Shown: positions 18,499 through 29,159, numbered from the stretch's first letter. The stretch: DNA of 34,215 nt from Phialocephala subalpina (GCA_900073065.1 FJOG01000014.1:1333-35547); one strand, 5' to 3'. Notes: generated by a model from the letters alone, not told the origin. Numbers and translations: made by a program.

Positions 18499-20911
18499 TT
18501 AAGCCTTGTCCAGAGACAAAGAACCCATTGTGAAAGGTTTCTCATTGTCGTAATCAATAGCAGTCAAGTTTCCATAGTGTGTTATTTGCGAGTCATCGGC
18601 GCTAAAGCATTCAACACCTTTGAAAGCTGTGAGTGAGCCGGAATCAGAAGCTGCTGTGCTTATATAAGTAAGTGAAAAGCATTCGAAGCTTATCGGGTTG
18701 CCTGATGAATCGGTAGGGCTGTAACATTGACCTATGGCGTTCAGCTGGGTCTGTTCTAAGACATTGGAACAATCCGAATCGGTAAAAATGTCGATATAGA
18801 CTTGCCCGGTTGGAGGCGGTTGTGAGGTCGATGTTGATGTCGGTGGCGGGATTACTGTTGATGTCGGTGGTGGGATTACTATTGATGTCGGTGTCGGTGT
18901 TGCTGTCGCAACCCAGCTGTTGCAAACGGCGGACGTTATGCACGGCTGCAGTGGAACCTCGCAGATCTCGGTTGTCGATGTCGAGACACAAGAGCTTCCG
19001 GACTCGGTGGAAATCGGCTCGACTGTTGTGATGGTCGGAGTTGATGAGAATGTGAGCGTTGGCAATGGAGGTGAAGAGGATGAGATTGTCAAAGGTGGCG
19101 ATATTGTCGAAGAGGGTATTGGAGAGGGTGACACTGTTGAAGATGGCAATATCGTCGAAGAGGGTATTGGAGAGGGTGATACTGTCGAAGAGGGCAATAT
19201 CGTCGAAGAGATAGAGGATGAAGTGCCTGAATTCCCGGGTGTGGCTGAGGTCTGGCTTGCACTGCCAGAGACCGACACTGAGGTCAATGTTATAGTTGGC
19301 GCAATCAACTGAGGCGGAGGTGGAGGCAAGCTTAGGGTTGCGCTGCAAGCTGAGCCTGGTTTAGAAATGGTTAACACATATTTTAGCACGATACTGCGAG
19401 TGTTACTCACCTGAAGAGCCGCTGGAGCTAGATGAGCTGGACGAGCTGCTCGAGCCACTAGATGGTGAAGGAGATGGCGAAGGAGATGGCGAAGGAGATG
19501 GTGAAGGGGAAGGGTCCGGGCTCTCAGGGGGCGCATCGTTCTCGGGAGTAGGTCCCGAAGGATTAGAGCACGAGCCAGAAACAGTGATGCCGAAAATCTT
19601 GACGCAGGGTAGGTGGAATTTAGGGAGCTTCGGAAAGCCTGGTAAACTGAATTCGACGTTTGGAATTTCTGGCAGGTTCCAAATGATTTCCGGTCCACAT
19701 GTTGGACAGGGCAAGATGATGGGTACAATCGTGGTCGAGTGATCGCTGCCCGTGGTGGTGAGCCACATATTTCCTGTGATAGGGGTGTCGGTGTAGGGTT
19801 GAATAGAGAACCCAGACGGCACCGTCGTTACAGTTGCTGTAATGGTCGGTGTAGGCACAGGCTGAATAGTGAGCGTCTGCCCATCTGTCGTAACAGTTTG
19901 CAATCCTGTTAAAATCGAACCAAACGGCAGTGTTAAGACTACCGAAGACCCACCAGGCTCGGTGAATGTTTGAACGTTCGAAGTTGACGCAGTTGGTGTT
20001 GGCAATGTGCTAGATGTTATCGATATAGGCTCTACGGTCAATAAGGAGCCAGATATACTGAGGGTCTCAAGTCCGGTAACAGAGGCGCTGGCAGGGAGTG
20101 TGATAGTAACAATAGGTCCGTTGAGTTCTGTGAGTGTCTCCACGATCAAGGAGCCAGAATCAGACAAGGACGCTGATCCGCTAGGTGCCACCGTCACAGG
20201 CTCAACGGTCAATGTGGAGCCGGATATAGTGAGAGTCTCAAGTCCAGTAATAAAAGAGTTGGTAGGGAGCGTAAGAGTAACAGTCGGTCCATTAGGTTCT
20301 GTGAGCGTTTCCATGATTAAGGCTGCTGATTCGCTAGTTGCCACTGTTATAGGCTCAACGGTCAATGTAGAGCCGGATATAGTGAGAGTCTCAAGTCCAG
20401 TAATAGTGGCACTGGTAGGGAGGGTAAGGGTGATAAAAGATCCGCCGGGTTCCGTGAGTGTTTGTACAATCAAGGACGGTGATCCGTCGGGCCCCGTAGA
20501 TGTAAGAGAGCTAGAGACTGTTGAGAGAGATGCTGTATCCGAGGTTGACGGCCCAACTGGACCACCAGAGCTAGTCGTAAAAACAGATGATAGTGGCGAA
20601 GTTGAACTTGCGAGGGTGCTTGGAGATTCACTCAATGATGAGGTAGGTGATATGAAAATAGTAGACGTTGTCGTAGACGTCGAACCTAAACTCGCGAGTG
20701 TGTTTGAAGATCCACTTAATGATGAGGCAGTAGACGAGAGAACAGTTGGCTCTGTCGTTGGTGAATAGCTCCAGGCCGTTGTGACAGTCGTCCAAGATGA
20801 AGAGCCTCCAATAGAATCATATTGGCGCACGCCTAGAGCTACGGGACTTGAAAAAGAAGTGCCAACCAGAGCCGTAAGGATGAACAGGCCGATAATTTGC
20901 TTCAACGCCAT
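18499..20911 (-). CDS. secreted Ser/Thr-rich repeat protein, putative cell-wall or matrix protein (785 aa)
   Basis: Two exons (19411-20911 and 18499-19355) are joined by a 55-nt intron (19356-19410, donor GTGAGT) in phase. The N-terminus MALKQIIGLFILTALVGTSF is a signal peptide, cleaved near residues 20-26. A Ser/Thr-rich segment follows, then four tandem beta-rich repeats (about 147-188, 198-239, 255-296, 312-352) with the pattern TLTEPxGxxxTLTLP ... ITGLETLTISGSTLTVEPI. Next come a short Cys-containing block (PCPTCGPEI; 401-450), a Pro-Ser dipeptide run, a poly-Ser run where the intron falls, more Ser/Thr/Pro linkers, and a Cys-containing C-terminal domain (VYIDIFTDSDC ...). No GPI signal is seen, so it is probably secreted or matrix-bound and heavily O-mannosylated. 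The exact role is unknown. The long opposite-strand frame at 20007-20768 is a shadow of the repeats. Confidence 0.85.
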
Positions 20912-20999
20912 ATCTGCAGACAGATTGCAATGAACGAGAAGAACGATGGCAAAACTGCGTGCAGCAGGTTAGCTACTTGGTAGAGGTGCCGTCAATAGT

Positions 21000-21008
21000 C
21001 ATATATAT
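21000..21008 (-). promoter_or_regulatory. TATA-like element of the secreted protein gene
   Basis: CATATATAT/ATATATATG lies about 90 bp upstream of the ATG at 20911, in an otherwise mixed-composition promoter. Confidence 0.4.
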
Positions 21009-21363
21009 TGACCAACCGGTCACATTGTTACTCGTCCAGGCACACTCCTGCAACCTTGTTCAACCAATCTGTCTCCAACGAGACCAACACCCCGTCATCA
21101 TGTAATGAAGCTTTAGACACGTCGTCATGCTGGTTGGGTATATTGCCGTGCCTCAAGTCCCCAACGGCCACTTGGGAAGGAGCTGTCGCAGGTCCGGCCC
21201 TCAATGCGGCTCAGTTTCTCCAACAAGATATGCAGGGTTCTGACGGGCTGACAATGTCTGAGTTCTAATCTTAGCAAAAGACTATACGGTTATGGGCCAT
21301 GCTCGAAATTGATTCCATCCATCTATTGCAAGACATCTGCTAAGTATAGATTGGTTCTTTTCG

Positions 21364-22539
21364 CTAAACTGGTCTAGCCACGGCGCATTTTGCAACAATC
21401 CTAAGTACATGATTCGCATCGGGTCCCTCGTACTCAACCATGGGGATGCGTTTGGTACCGTCAGCATTAGGTTTCTGCAGCATCTTCACCCCGGCCTTGT
21501 AAGGCTCACTGAGCACCGAATCGTTGTCAAGATCCAGGAAGGTAATCCGCCTACTTAACCCCTCTGAGAGATGCGTAAGCTTGAACCAAGCTAAATGAGG
21601 GAATTCGTTGCCAATGCGGCTCAACAGCTCCGCCCAAGTTGAGTTGTTATAAAGTGACATTAAGCGGAACGAGATACGCGTCAGACTCTGTTCCGAATTG
21701 CTCAGGATCGCCATGACACTTGGAGTGGAAAGAGCAGCCATGCAGAGCTCTAGCTTCTCCAGTGCTGGCCAGGGCCTATTGTCCAGGATGAAGGGACCCG
21801 TAGACGGCTTGTTAAAAGAACGCCAGAAAGAGAGTGAGAGCTCTTTAAGCGCTGGTGCAAGTCGGATCTGATCTGCCCAGTACGACGAGTTTTGATGGTA
21901 ACTGAGGCATATGTCCGCTTTTCGCAGCATAGAAAACCCTTTGCCTTGGCCCTGATGTTCAGCTGAAAGCTCTGCAGAAATGATGGTTGTGATTGCTGAT
22001 TCCTTCCGGAGGATGAAGGCGGTTACGGCCAGGTCAGTACCATCCAAGATGTTACGCGCGAGCATTGCCGCGATCTCCGGGTCTGCAGACGTGTCTACGC
22101 TGCTCTTATCCCTGATCTGGAGCCTGTCAGGACGAAGCTGCTGGGCCGCAAGCATAGCCTTGAGGAGCTCTACCCCGAGCGCCTCGGCCGCAACCTGTCC
22201 GTCTTCATGCCGCGGCCAGATGGTGGACGATTCCAAAGGTAACATCTCCTCGAAGTCGTAGTCGTCCTCGAGACAGATAACTTTGACGTAGTCTCGTATC
22301 TGCTCGTATGTGGCCAGCATCTGGAGCCTGCTCAGATCGTCGCCCATCAGGCTCGTCTTCCACGTCGAGAAATAGCGAGCGAGGATAGGCTGGAGACGCT
22401 CATCGTCTGCTCCTGCTTCTGTGCATGCCCCCACGAATGCACTACGCTCCGGACTGGGAAGCAAACGTGACCACTCGTCGACCATGCTGACGGATACCAG
22501 CTTGGGTGCCGGTGACGAATTCAAGTCGCTCATGCTCAT
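21364..22539 (-). CDS. hypothetical protein with LRR-like segments (391 aa)
   Basis: A single uninterrupted frame starts ATG 22539 (MSMSDLNSSPAP; a second Met is two codons on). The N-terminal 200 residues are mostly helical and acidic, without a motif I recognise. From about residue 228 there are spaced leucine-rich strands (ALKELSLSF, ALEKLELCM, SLTRISFRL, HLAWFKLTH), the layout of fungal F-box/LRR-type proteins, but no F-box is evident at the N-terminus. No signal peptide or membrane segment is seen. The GC content is the highest in the window and there are no RIP marks, so the gene is probably functional. A role as a ubiquitin-ligase adaptor or scaffold is conjecture from the repeats alone. 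Confidence 0.7.
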   Translation of the reverse strand: MSMSDLNSSPAPKLVSVSMVDEWSRLLPSPERSAFVGACTEAGADDERLQPILARYFSTWKTSLMGDDLSRLQMLATYEQIRDYVKVICLEDDYDFEEMLPLESSTIWPRHEDGQVAAEALGVELLKAMLAAQQLRPDRLQIRDKSSVDTSADPEIAAMLARNILDGTDLAVTAFILRKESAITTIISAELSAEHQGQGKGFSMLRKADICLSYHQNSSYWADQIRLAPALKELSLSFWRSFNKPSTGPFILDNRPWPALEKLELCMAALSTPSVMAILSNSEQSLTRISFRLMSLYNNSTWAELLSRIGNEFPHLAWFKLTHLSEGLSRRITFLDLDNDSVLSEPYKAGVKMLQKPNADGTKRIPMVEYEGPDANHVLRIVAKCAVARPV

Positions 22540-22887
22540 CCTAGCTGCTGTTCAAAGTGATAACTTGATTTTGATATTGTGAGCGTTGGGCGAAGGATTG
22601 CCAACTCGGTTTCATATAGCGGTGGCCGATACGAGTGGCTGCGAGCCAACATGTATAAATATCTAGGTAAGAAAGAATGTTGGTAGGGGAGGAAGGGAAT
22701 CGTGTTGGATTATATATGTATCGGTCTCGCTTTGGTCTCCGTGCCCCAACCGTGCCTCCAAGCAGTAAACCCCAAAGTGGGTCAAATGGTCGTTGTGCAG
22801 GTTGTTGGTTGGCCGCCTAGATTACGAGAACGGCGTTAGCGGCCCATCAGCTGACCTGTAACAGTGTTGTGTGTTCCAACATAATTG
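22540..22887. other. promoter region of the LRR-like gene
   Basis: Ordinary composition without a gene, ending at the assembly gap. Confidence 0.4.
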
Positions 22888-23481
22888 NNNNNNNNNNNNN
22901 NNNNNNNNNNNNNNNNNNNNNNNNNNNNNNNNNNNNNNNNNNNNNNNNNNNNNNNNNNNNNNNNNNNNNNNNNNNNNNNNNNNNNNNNNNNNNNNNNNNN
23001 NNNNNNNNNNNNNNNNNNNNNNNNNNNNNNNNNNNNNNNNNNNNNNNNNNNNNNNNNNNNNNNNNNNNNNNNNNNNNNNNNNNNNNNNNNNNNNNNNNNN
23101 NNNNNNNNNNNNNNNNNNNNNNNNNNNNNNNNNNNNNNNNNNNNNNNNNNNNNNNNNNNNNNNNNNNNNNNNNNNNNNNNNNNNNNNNNNNNNNNNNNNN
23201 NNNNNNNNNNNNNNNNNNNNNNNNNNNNNNNNNNNNNNNNNNNNNNNNNNNNNNNNNNNNNNNNNNNNNNNNNNNNNNNNNNNNNNNNNNNNNNNNNNNN
23301 NNNNNNNNNNNNNNNNNNNNNNNNNNNNNNNNNNNNNNNNNNNNNNNNNNNNNNNNNNNNNNNNNNNNNNNNNNNNNNNNNNNNNNNNNNNNNNNNNNNN
23401 NNNNNNNNNNNNNNNNNNNNNNNNNNNNNNNNNNNNNNNNNNNNNNNNNNNNNNNNNNNNNNNNNNNNNNNNNNNNNNNNN
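22888..23481. other. assembly gap (594 N)
   Basis: A run of 594 undetermined bases. The flanks do not overlap recognisably, so content and true length are unknown. Confidence 1.
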
Positions 23482-24091
23482 TCGCTTAAATAACGCGCTA
23501 CAATACTTCTATATTAAGGCGGACGGCCAATAATATTCAGAGAGCTTCATCGTTCGGCTGCACCCCGTCGGAATACTCCAATCTTTTCCATTAGCCGTAT
23601 AAAGCGTAGCGCCCTCGCTAAGACAAATCATGTGATATTGGAACCCATAAGTTCAAATCTTCCCTGTAGTTTTCGTCGTGACCCCTTCACAAGGTTTCGG
23701 GCACCACCTTCCATGCTTCGTTGGCCCTGTGCCACAATATACATACGATGAGAGCGTTCCGTGACCAGCACCGCTTTCGACAGGACAGGTTGCGATGGTC
23801 AGACCAAGGGGGACCTGCAGTGCGAATCCCACAGCCTAGGTAGCTTCAATGACGACCGAAGTACGATATTGATGTTGGAGTGTTGGTTCGGGTTGGTGCT
23901 GCTTGACAAGAGAAAGGCCGAAGCCAGTTGGGATCCTGGAGTCCTCCATGGAGCAACGACCTTGGGATCGAGGAGTTACCACAGCTTTGCCTGCGGACGA
24001 TCGGGACGACCTCTCGCAGATATAAGTGTTGACCCACCTCCCACCATCAAGCTGGACACTTACCACGTTCTATGCAGTTGATCCACTGGCG
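23482..24091. other. intergenic/promoter of the secreted-protein pseudogene
   Basis: No convincing gene. A TATAAG element (24021-24026) lies about 70 bp before the ATG at 24092. The 106-codon frame at 23761-24081 has no features and uses a non-ATG start. Confidence 0.4.
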
Positions 24092-25038
24092 ATGGCACGA
24101 TTTTATTCCTTGTTGAGCTTGCTATTGGGCATATGGGTCGCCCTTGTCAGCTCGCTATCCCTATCTGCTCCTTTGGAATCGTGAGTGCCCACAAACAAAT
24201 TTCTCCGTTACACGACTAACTCCACGATAGCGACGAGAGTTTGGGTCTCGTCAAGCGAGTCGATTCTACATATAGCATATGGAAGAGCATTCCAAACACG
24301 CAACTCGCAATGGGCGATTCTGCATTGCCTTTCACCATAGATCAATCAGTGGACAATGCCTGGGGTATCACTTTTCTCTATGGCTGCACAGCTCTGATGA
24401 TTTCTGATCCAGAATTCGTCGTTGGTACGCATCACTGTCCTTGCCACGAAGCCCCATCCATCAATCGTTTCGTTTGCCCTACCCTTACTGATTCGTTGCA
24501 TAGTTGCTCACATGCAGCAAGTGACTGGCGACCGGAAAATATGTATCAACGATCCAACATCGCTAAGGAACTGGCTCGCCAACAAGCTTCAGCCTGCATT
24601 AGATCTAGTAAACTCTTCCAGCAGGACATCCAGCTTCAAACTCCGAGGACTGATGCTGATGGTTGTCTAATAGCATGATCCCACGGATTTTACTCAGGTT
24701 GAATTGATATTCAACGTACGCGACTGCCGGTGGACCAGCACAGGTATTCAAAAGATCGTAACCTTCCTTACGGACGAATGGGGCGTGAAGGAGGAAAATA
24801 TAGTTGGTCGACCTTACGGAGGTGGTAGCGGTACGGGTTCGCCAACCCCAAATCAACCACAGGGTCTCGCTGTCGTCAGGGTAAGAGTCCTTGCATCCCT
24901 AGTCTATCGGATATTATTAACCAGCAATGGCTACAGTGGCTGAAACCGCCATCCGAAGGCTCAACACTTGGTACACTCGAGACGCGCTTTAATACCGATA
25001 ACCCGAACAGAAACCAAGTAATCGTAAGGAAGCCATAA
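24092..25038 (+). pseudogene. secreted protein with CheD/CNF1-like Cys...His motif, two adjacent nonsense codons
   Basis: ATG 24092 starts a signal peptide (MARFYSLLSLLLGIWVALVS). Exons are 24092-24180, 24231-24424, 24504-24880 and 24925-25038; introns are 24181-24230 (branch CTAAC), 24425-24503 and 24881-24924, all in phase. The total is 258 codons. Exon 2 has an LFT-like GCTALMIS strand, and a His follows 15 residues after that Cys, once exon 3 is joined. This spacing resembles the Cys-His dyad of the CheD/CNF1 deamidase-like fold, seen in several secreted fungal proteins; the similarity is suggestive only. The frame contains TAA TAG back to back (24668-24673), both explicable by C-to-T in CAA CAG, in an otherwise clean gene. 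Unless the reads are wrong, it would yield a truncated product. The function is unknown. Confidence 0.65.
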
Positions 25039-25221
25039 AACGTCGGCAGCACATTAGGGTCTCACAACCAAAGCTGTAAAGAATGCAGTAGAACTCGGTT
25101 GTGATTCAACCTTGGGTACCGCGAGCTTCTCTTGGAAAATCCCTCTTGTAATCTAAGATTTTGATTCCGGTATATAGGAACAAAGCAGAATGAATGCCGT
25201 ACGGCCAATAAATTGACAATC

Positions 25222-25452
25222 TCACGTGCGCAGGATGGAAAGATGCAATTGATTAGACAAGAAATGGAAAACATGAAAAGGCCGACCATGCTTGCAAATA
25301 ATCAAAGCCACATTAACACCATCGAATTTTCCTAACTCGTGGGATTTTTTAACCAAGGTATCTTTTCTCTTGTTTATGCCCTCATTCTTTCGTTTCCTTT
25401 CAATCCCCTCGTCATTGCGTTTAGTTATTTTAACTTCCATTTTACCATCCAT
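25222..25452 (-). CDS. mini MADS-box (SRF-type) protein, possibly incomplete
   Basis: ATG 25452 (MDGKMEVKITKRND) opens a 76-residue frame whose core KRKDTLVKKSHELGKFDGVN and following VALIICKHGR match the second half of a MADS box: the basic Lys-rich helix, then the first beta-strand. MADS proteins bind CArG-type DNA as dimers. The N-terminal Gly-Arg-x-Lys arm is degenerate, as is common in the short SRF-like proteins of fungi. After GRPFHVF the frame reads a short tail to TGA 25222; an intron here could lead to further sequence downstream (for example near 25080-25150), but I could not fix its borders. The overlapping plus-strand frames are of poor composition and were rejected. Confidence 0.55.
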   Translation of the reverse strand: MDGKMEVKITKRNDEGIERKRKNEGINKRKDTLVKKSHELGKFDGVNVALIICKHGRPFHVFHFLSNQLHLSILRT

Positions 25453-25769
25453 TATGCAGAACCTACTCCAGTGCCCTTTGCCGTTAAGAATAGACTTCTC
25501 GCTATCAGCTTTCCCCTCATGATGCGCAGTGCTAGTCTCTCTCAGCCTACACAGTTCGTTTCGATCACCTTTGAGAGGCCCTCCCCACACCGGTCTTCTG
25601 TGCGATGTCAATGTAAAGAGACATGCCACGAAGATCAATTCGCCTCGCTTGTCATAGGCGATGAGCGAGGAAAATTAGTCACTTGTAGTAGAAACATTTT
25701 GCTCGGAGACCCGAGATCGACGCATCTTACAAAATACTTCAGCTACGCCAGAAGTTCATTCTGTCCTGG

Positions 25770-25830
25770 GTATTTAGAGGGAGGAAGGGAGGAGAGGAGA
25801 GGGGAAGAGCGAGGTGGGTCATTCATCATT
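25770..25830 (+). repeat. purine-rich GGA tract
   Basis: A run of GGGAGGAAGGGAGGAGAGG-like sequence, capable of triplex or quadruplex structures, between two genes. Confidence 0.6.
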
Positions 25831-25901
25831 CGAGCTGAGGGAGCCAAATTCTGCTGCCCTCCATCTCCAATTTAGTCAAAGGCTTAATATAGCAGTCTTA
25901 C

Positions 25902-26300
25902 ATGAGTCTTCGAGTACCTTCTAAACCGCACGCAACAGGAGTGCAAGACTTACTTGTCTCCTCGACCTCTCCTCCTTCCACGTCCTCATCCACATACGTA
26001 CCAACTTCCCAACTTCATCACCAACCTACGGCTACTGAGATGGGTCCCTCCGACAATCGGTTCACACAAATCAATATGCTCCCATTGGCAAGGGCCAAAT
26101 CGCCAACCAAGGTTACGGAGCGTGCTGTTGTGTAAGAGGCATTGGGCTCGACCCGGAAGAGTGATGCCTCAAGCAAGACTGGAGCCCGCTCTCTAGCACA
26201 CACGTCAAATAATACAGCTGGGACTGAACAGGTGCAGTCGAGGATTGTCAAATCTGCGACGAATGGCCCCCCTCCAAAACGTGTCGTAGCTCAGCTTTAG
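25902..26300 (+). pseudogene. Ser/Thr-rich hypothetical protein with a single in-frame stop
   Basis: ATG 25902 (MSLRVPSKPHATGV) opens a Ser/Thr/Pro-rich, probably disordered frame. It meets TAA at 26133-26135 and then continues in the same frame with the same character for 54 codons, ending in PPPKRVVAQL and TAG 26298. A CAA-to-TAA change would explain the stop. Without it the product would be 132 residues. No family is recognised, and low-complexity frames can arise by chance, so the continuity across the stop is the main evidence. The opposite-strand frame 26018-26251 is considered a shadow. Confidence 0.35.
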
Positions 26301-26590
26301 CTTTCAACTTTTGATATTCCTGCTTAATTCCAGCCAAACCCCAGATCGCGTTCGAAGGGCCATCTATCCCCACAATGCAGCTGAATGTCAAAGGTGAACG
26401 TCACTTCCCTGACACTCGGGGAAGCCGTGAGGAGCTATTAAACCATTTTTATTGCACTAGTGGGCTTTTGGCATATCTGCCTTGAGGAGACGTCGTAGCC
26501 AAAAGAGAGATCGTTTGATCGATATTTATCACGTGACATACCCCTTTCCCAATCTCGGTTGCCATTTCGTATATATACTAGAGTAATAAA
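26301..26590. other. intergenic, nothing recognised
   Basis: Ordinary composition with a TATATATA stretch near 26570 and a CACGTG near 26530, at the border of the RIP-degraded tract. Confidence 0.35.
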
Positions 26591-27640
26591 TCCCACTCGA
26601 TTTAACCACGTCTAATAAAGAAGGATATAAACTATAAGAAAATTTGGACGCTAATAAAACTAATATAAATAAAAGCGATTTTTCTTAAAACCCGTTAAAT
26701 TAATAATTCCAAAGTAAGAATTTTATAAAAAGTTATATAATATTAATTCGCTTATAATATCCTAATCTATTTAAACGAATTCCCTTATAGCGAACGAGTT
26801 CTTATTTACGGTTAGGCTTATTACAAGATATATACGGGATTATTATAATAATAATATTACTTGTTTTAATATTATAGTAAAAAATAATTTCTATTACGAA
26901 CTTAATATAAATACTATTTTTTCGAGGAAAAAAAATACCCGTGATTTCTTTTAGGACTAAGTTCTTCCTAGTAAACTAATTACCGCTTACTATAATTTAT
27001 AATAACGAGATATATTCTCTAACTCTTTTTATTCTAATATTAATAATTTAATTAAGTTTTTATATTGATTTTACGGATCGAAAAACGCCGAGAAAGGAAA
27101 AAACTTCTTTATTTTAAAGCTTGGAATTTGTTTCTTAAATCGATATAATTAGCACGTTTTAATGTAAAAGAAGAAAATTTAAACTAAAAATAACTCAAAT
27201 TATTATAAAGGATTATTAATTTGAGATAAAATAAAATATCTTTACTTAAAATAAATAGAAAGTATAAATTTTACTTATAGAAAAAGTGTAATATAAGTTA
27301 TATTAATTATATAGCCTATATCGTTTTTATCGTAATTATTATATTACTTTGCAAACGAAAAGTTTCAATAGTAAGAAGCCTCTCGTTACTTCTCAAATCA
27401 TTACCAAGTATTAAAACCAAATATTTAAAACATAAATTAAGGGGACAATATATTAAAAGAACACGTAATTATAAGGAAGGAAATTATCGGCATGTAATTG
27501 CAAACGATATATTGTCTCCAAGCGACATTCTAACTGGTTCTAACTACAAACGAGATTAATATGGCTTAGAAGCTAAATGCAAACGGCATTCCGACTCCAA
27601 ATAACATTCTAAGGATCCCCTATTCTAATTGCATATAATG
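26590..27640. repeat. AT-rich RIP-degraded tract
   Basis: Composition shifts abruptly to saturated A/T with residual CG sites. No readable frame. Around 27480-27640 the composition recovers gradually. Confidence 0.75.
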
Positions 27641-27784
27641 AATTGCTAAGAGTCTTCATTACGGGTACGGGTATAGGAACGGGAAGGGATAGTAATAGCT
27701 TTACGGTCACTGGCCATCAAATTTTGAGAGCCCCTTTACTAGGTCCATATGTTTGTACCCGTGAGGACAAGCACAAAATGATAG

Positions 27785-29150
27785 ATGTCACCGGACAAGT
27801 GCGCACTAAGAGCCGTCTGTCCATTTACACGAGGAAGCCTACTCGCCTCTAGCCTGTGCGATGTTCAAACGTGTGGGTACTACAGCTTAAGTCCTGCCTG
27901 GGAACTGGCGGAAAATCCACTTCCACGACTTACCCTCCTTATATGCCAGCAAGCGCTACTCGTCTATAGGATCCCACGGGACATTTATCCTCATGCCCAA
28001 ACGGCCCAGCTCGTCCTCGCTCGAACATCCGTCCTTATTGCCGTCGCTACCGAGTTCTGGATCATTATCGCTCAATCCACTCACGTCGTCATCCCTAGCA
28101 TTAACAGCTTTACTATCCTGGGGTCGGGTACGCGTCGCATTAACGTGGTCATAGCCTGCCTCCGCGGTAATCAATGACGATGTATGCCGGCTAAGGCCAC
28201 TTAAGAGGTACGAATGTTATTTAATTGGCTTGATAATGAAGTCGTCAATCTTCCCCATGTGGCCGGTGCTCGCGATAAGTCGAGCCAGCTAGGCGAGAGA
28301 GACTCCTCGTTCGTCACAACCGTCCTGGATCATCGCTATAAAAGAGTAGCAGTATATGGAGTGCGAACGGAAAGTGATCTCGGTTAGCGTCGGCAGGGTA
28401 GCTCTAAATGATAGGCTTAAGTTGGAGTCACCGAGCGACATCTTTGTATTTATGCTTTGTGGCATAGAAGGCGCTACTGAGAGAAATCGGCCCTTGGCCC
28501 CTAAGCTCGGAGCGACTCCTGACCTCTGGTCGAGAGGAGATTGCGACCTGAGATACTAGCGATGAGCTTCGGAGATAAGTCGACGCTAGTGGAGAAGCTT
28601 CTACTAAAGACCGCGCCTGCACTTCTTGCGTATTAGGCCATCGTGAAATGATGACTACTTCCGCTTAGCAGGACGTGGTTCCTTCTTATTATCATCGGCT
28701 GAGTTAGTGCTATTAAGCTCATCGTCGCTATCGCTATCACTATTACTTCGGCTTCTTGCTTCGTTATGACTCGGCTCTAGAGATAGGTCAAAGTAAGGAA
28801 GCGATTTCCGTCGGTTGGCTAGTCTTAGACTTTCACTAGTCCTTTTAGCCGTTATTACTAGTGTCATAGCATTCATCTTTTGCTAGGGCTCCTCGTCTTC
28901 ATCCTTAGTATTGCCTTCGTTCTTCTTCTACTCTTAATCCACCTCTTGCTACTTCTTCGCTCCTTTATTAATAAAAAGAGTATCGAGTATATAATCAACC
29001 AGCTCGTATTTGTTTACCACGCTTCGACCAGTATAAAAATAATCCTCTTAATTAATGTGGCGGGGCGATCTATTCTACTTCAAAAATCTCTATTTGTAAT
29101 AGTAATTTCGGAGGTTTGTATTAACTACGTGCTTTCTAGTACATAAAGAG
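27785..29150 (-). pseudogene. RIP-inactivated Myb/SANT-type repeat-family protein
   Basis: One minus-strand frame stays protein-like for about 450 codons, broken almost only by TAG and TAA. Its 5' part (29150-28880) is charged (KYELVDYILDTLF). Next comes a stretch beginning MNAMTLVITAKRTSES with an acidic Ser/Asp region and a basic KKEPRPAKRK. The middle includes MSLGDSNLSLSFRATLPTLT and QDGCDERGVSLA, then an acidic linker. The 3' part carries a SANT/Myb helix signature: NVPWDPIDE, a stop in place of Gln, then RLLAYKEGKSWKWIFRQFPG. This is the layout of a dispersed fungal SANT-protein family, possibly transposon-associated; that link is from memory of similar proteins and unverified. RIP of this copy suggests it was repeated in the genome. 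Confidence 0.65.
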
Positions 29151-29159
29151 CTTTCCGCT

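Noticed and set aside
18644..19348. 234-codon alternative frame in the secreted gene
   Set aside because: Overlaps the second exon in another frame; it lacks a start, and the spliced frame with signal peptide explains the region.
20007..20768. 253-codon frame opposite the secreted protein
   Set aside because: Antisense shadow of the Thr/Val-rich repeats, whose codon bias leaves the other strand open.
22869..23533. Frames made of X residues
   Set aside because: They cover the run of N and hold no information.
25339..25875. 178-codon plus-strand frame over the MADS-box region
   Set aside because: Composition is that of antisense DNA; the minus strand carries the recognisable MADS motif.
27785..28177. 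130-codon plus-strand frame
   Set aside because: It is the reverse of the acidic linker of the SANT pseudogene.
28880..29146. Leu/Ile-rich plus-strand frame resembling a membrane protein
   Set aside because: Antisense of a Lys/Glu/Gln-rich stretch of the SANT pseudogene; the hydrophobicity is an artefact.
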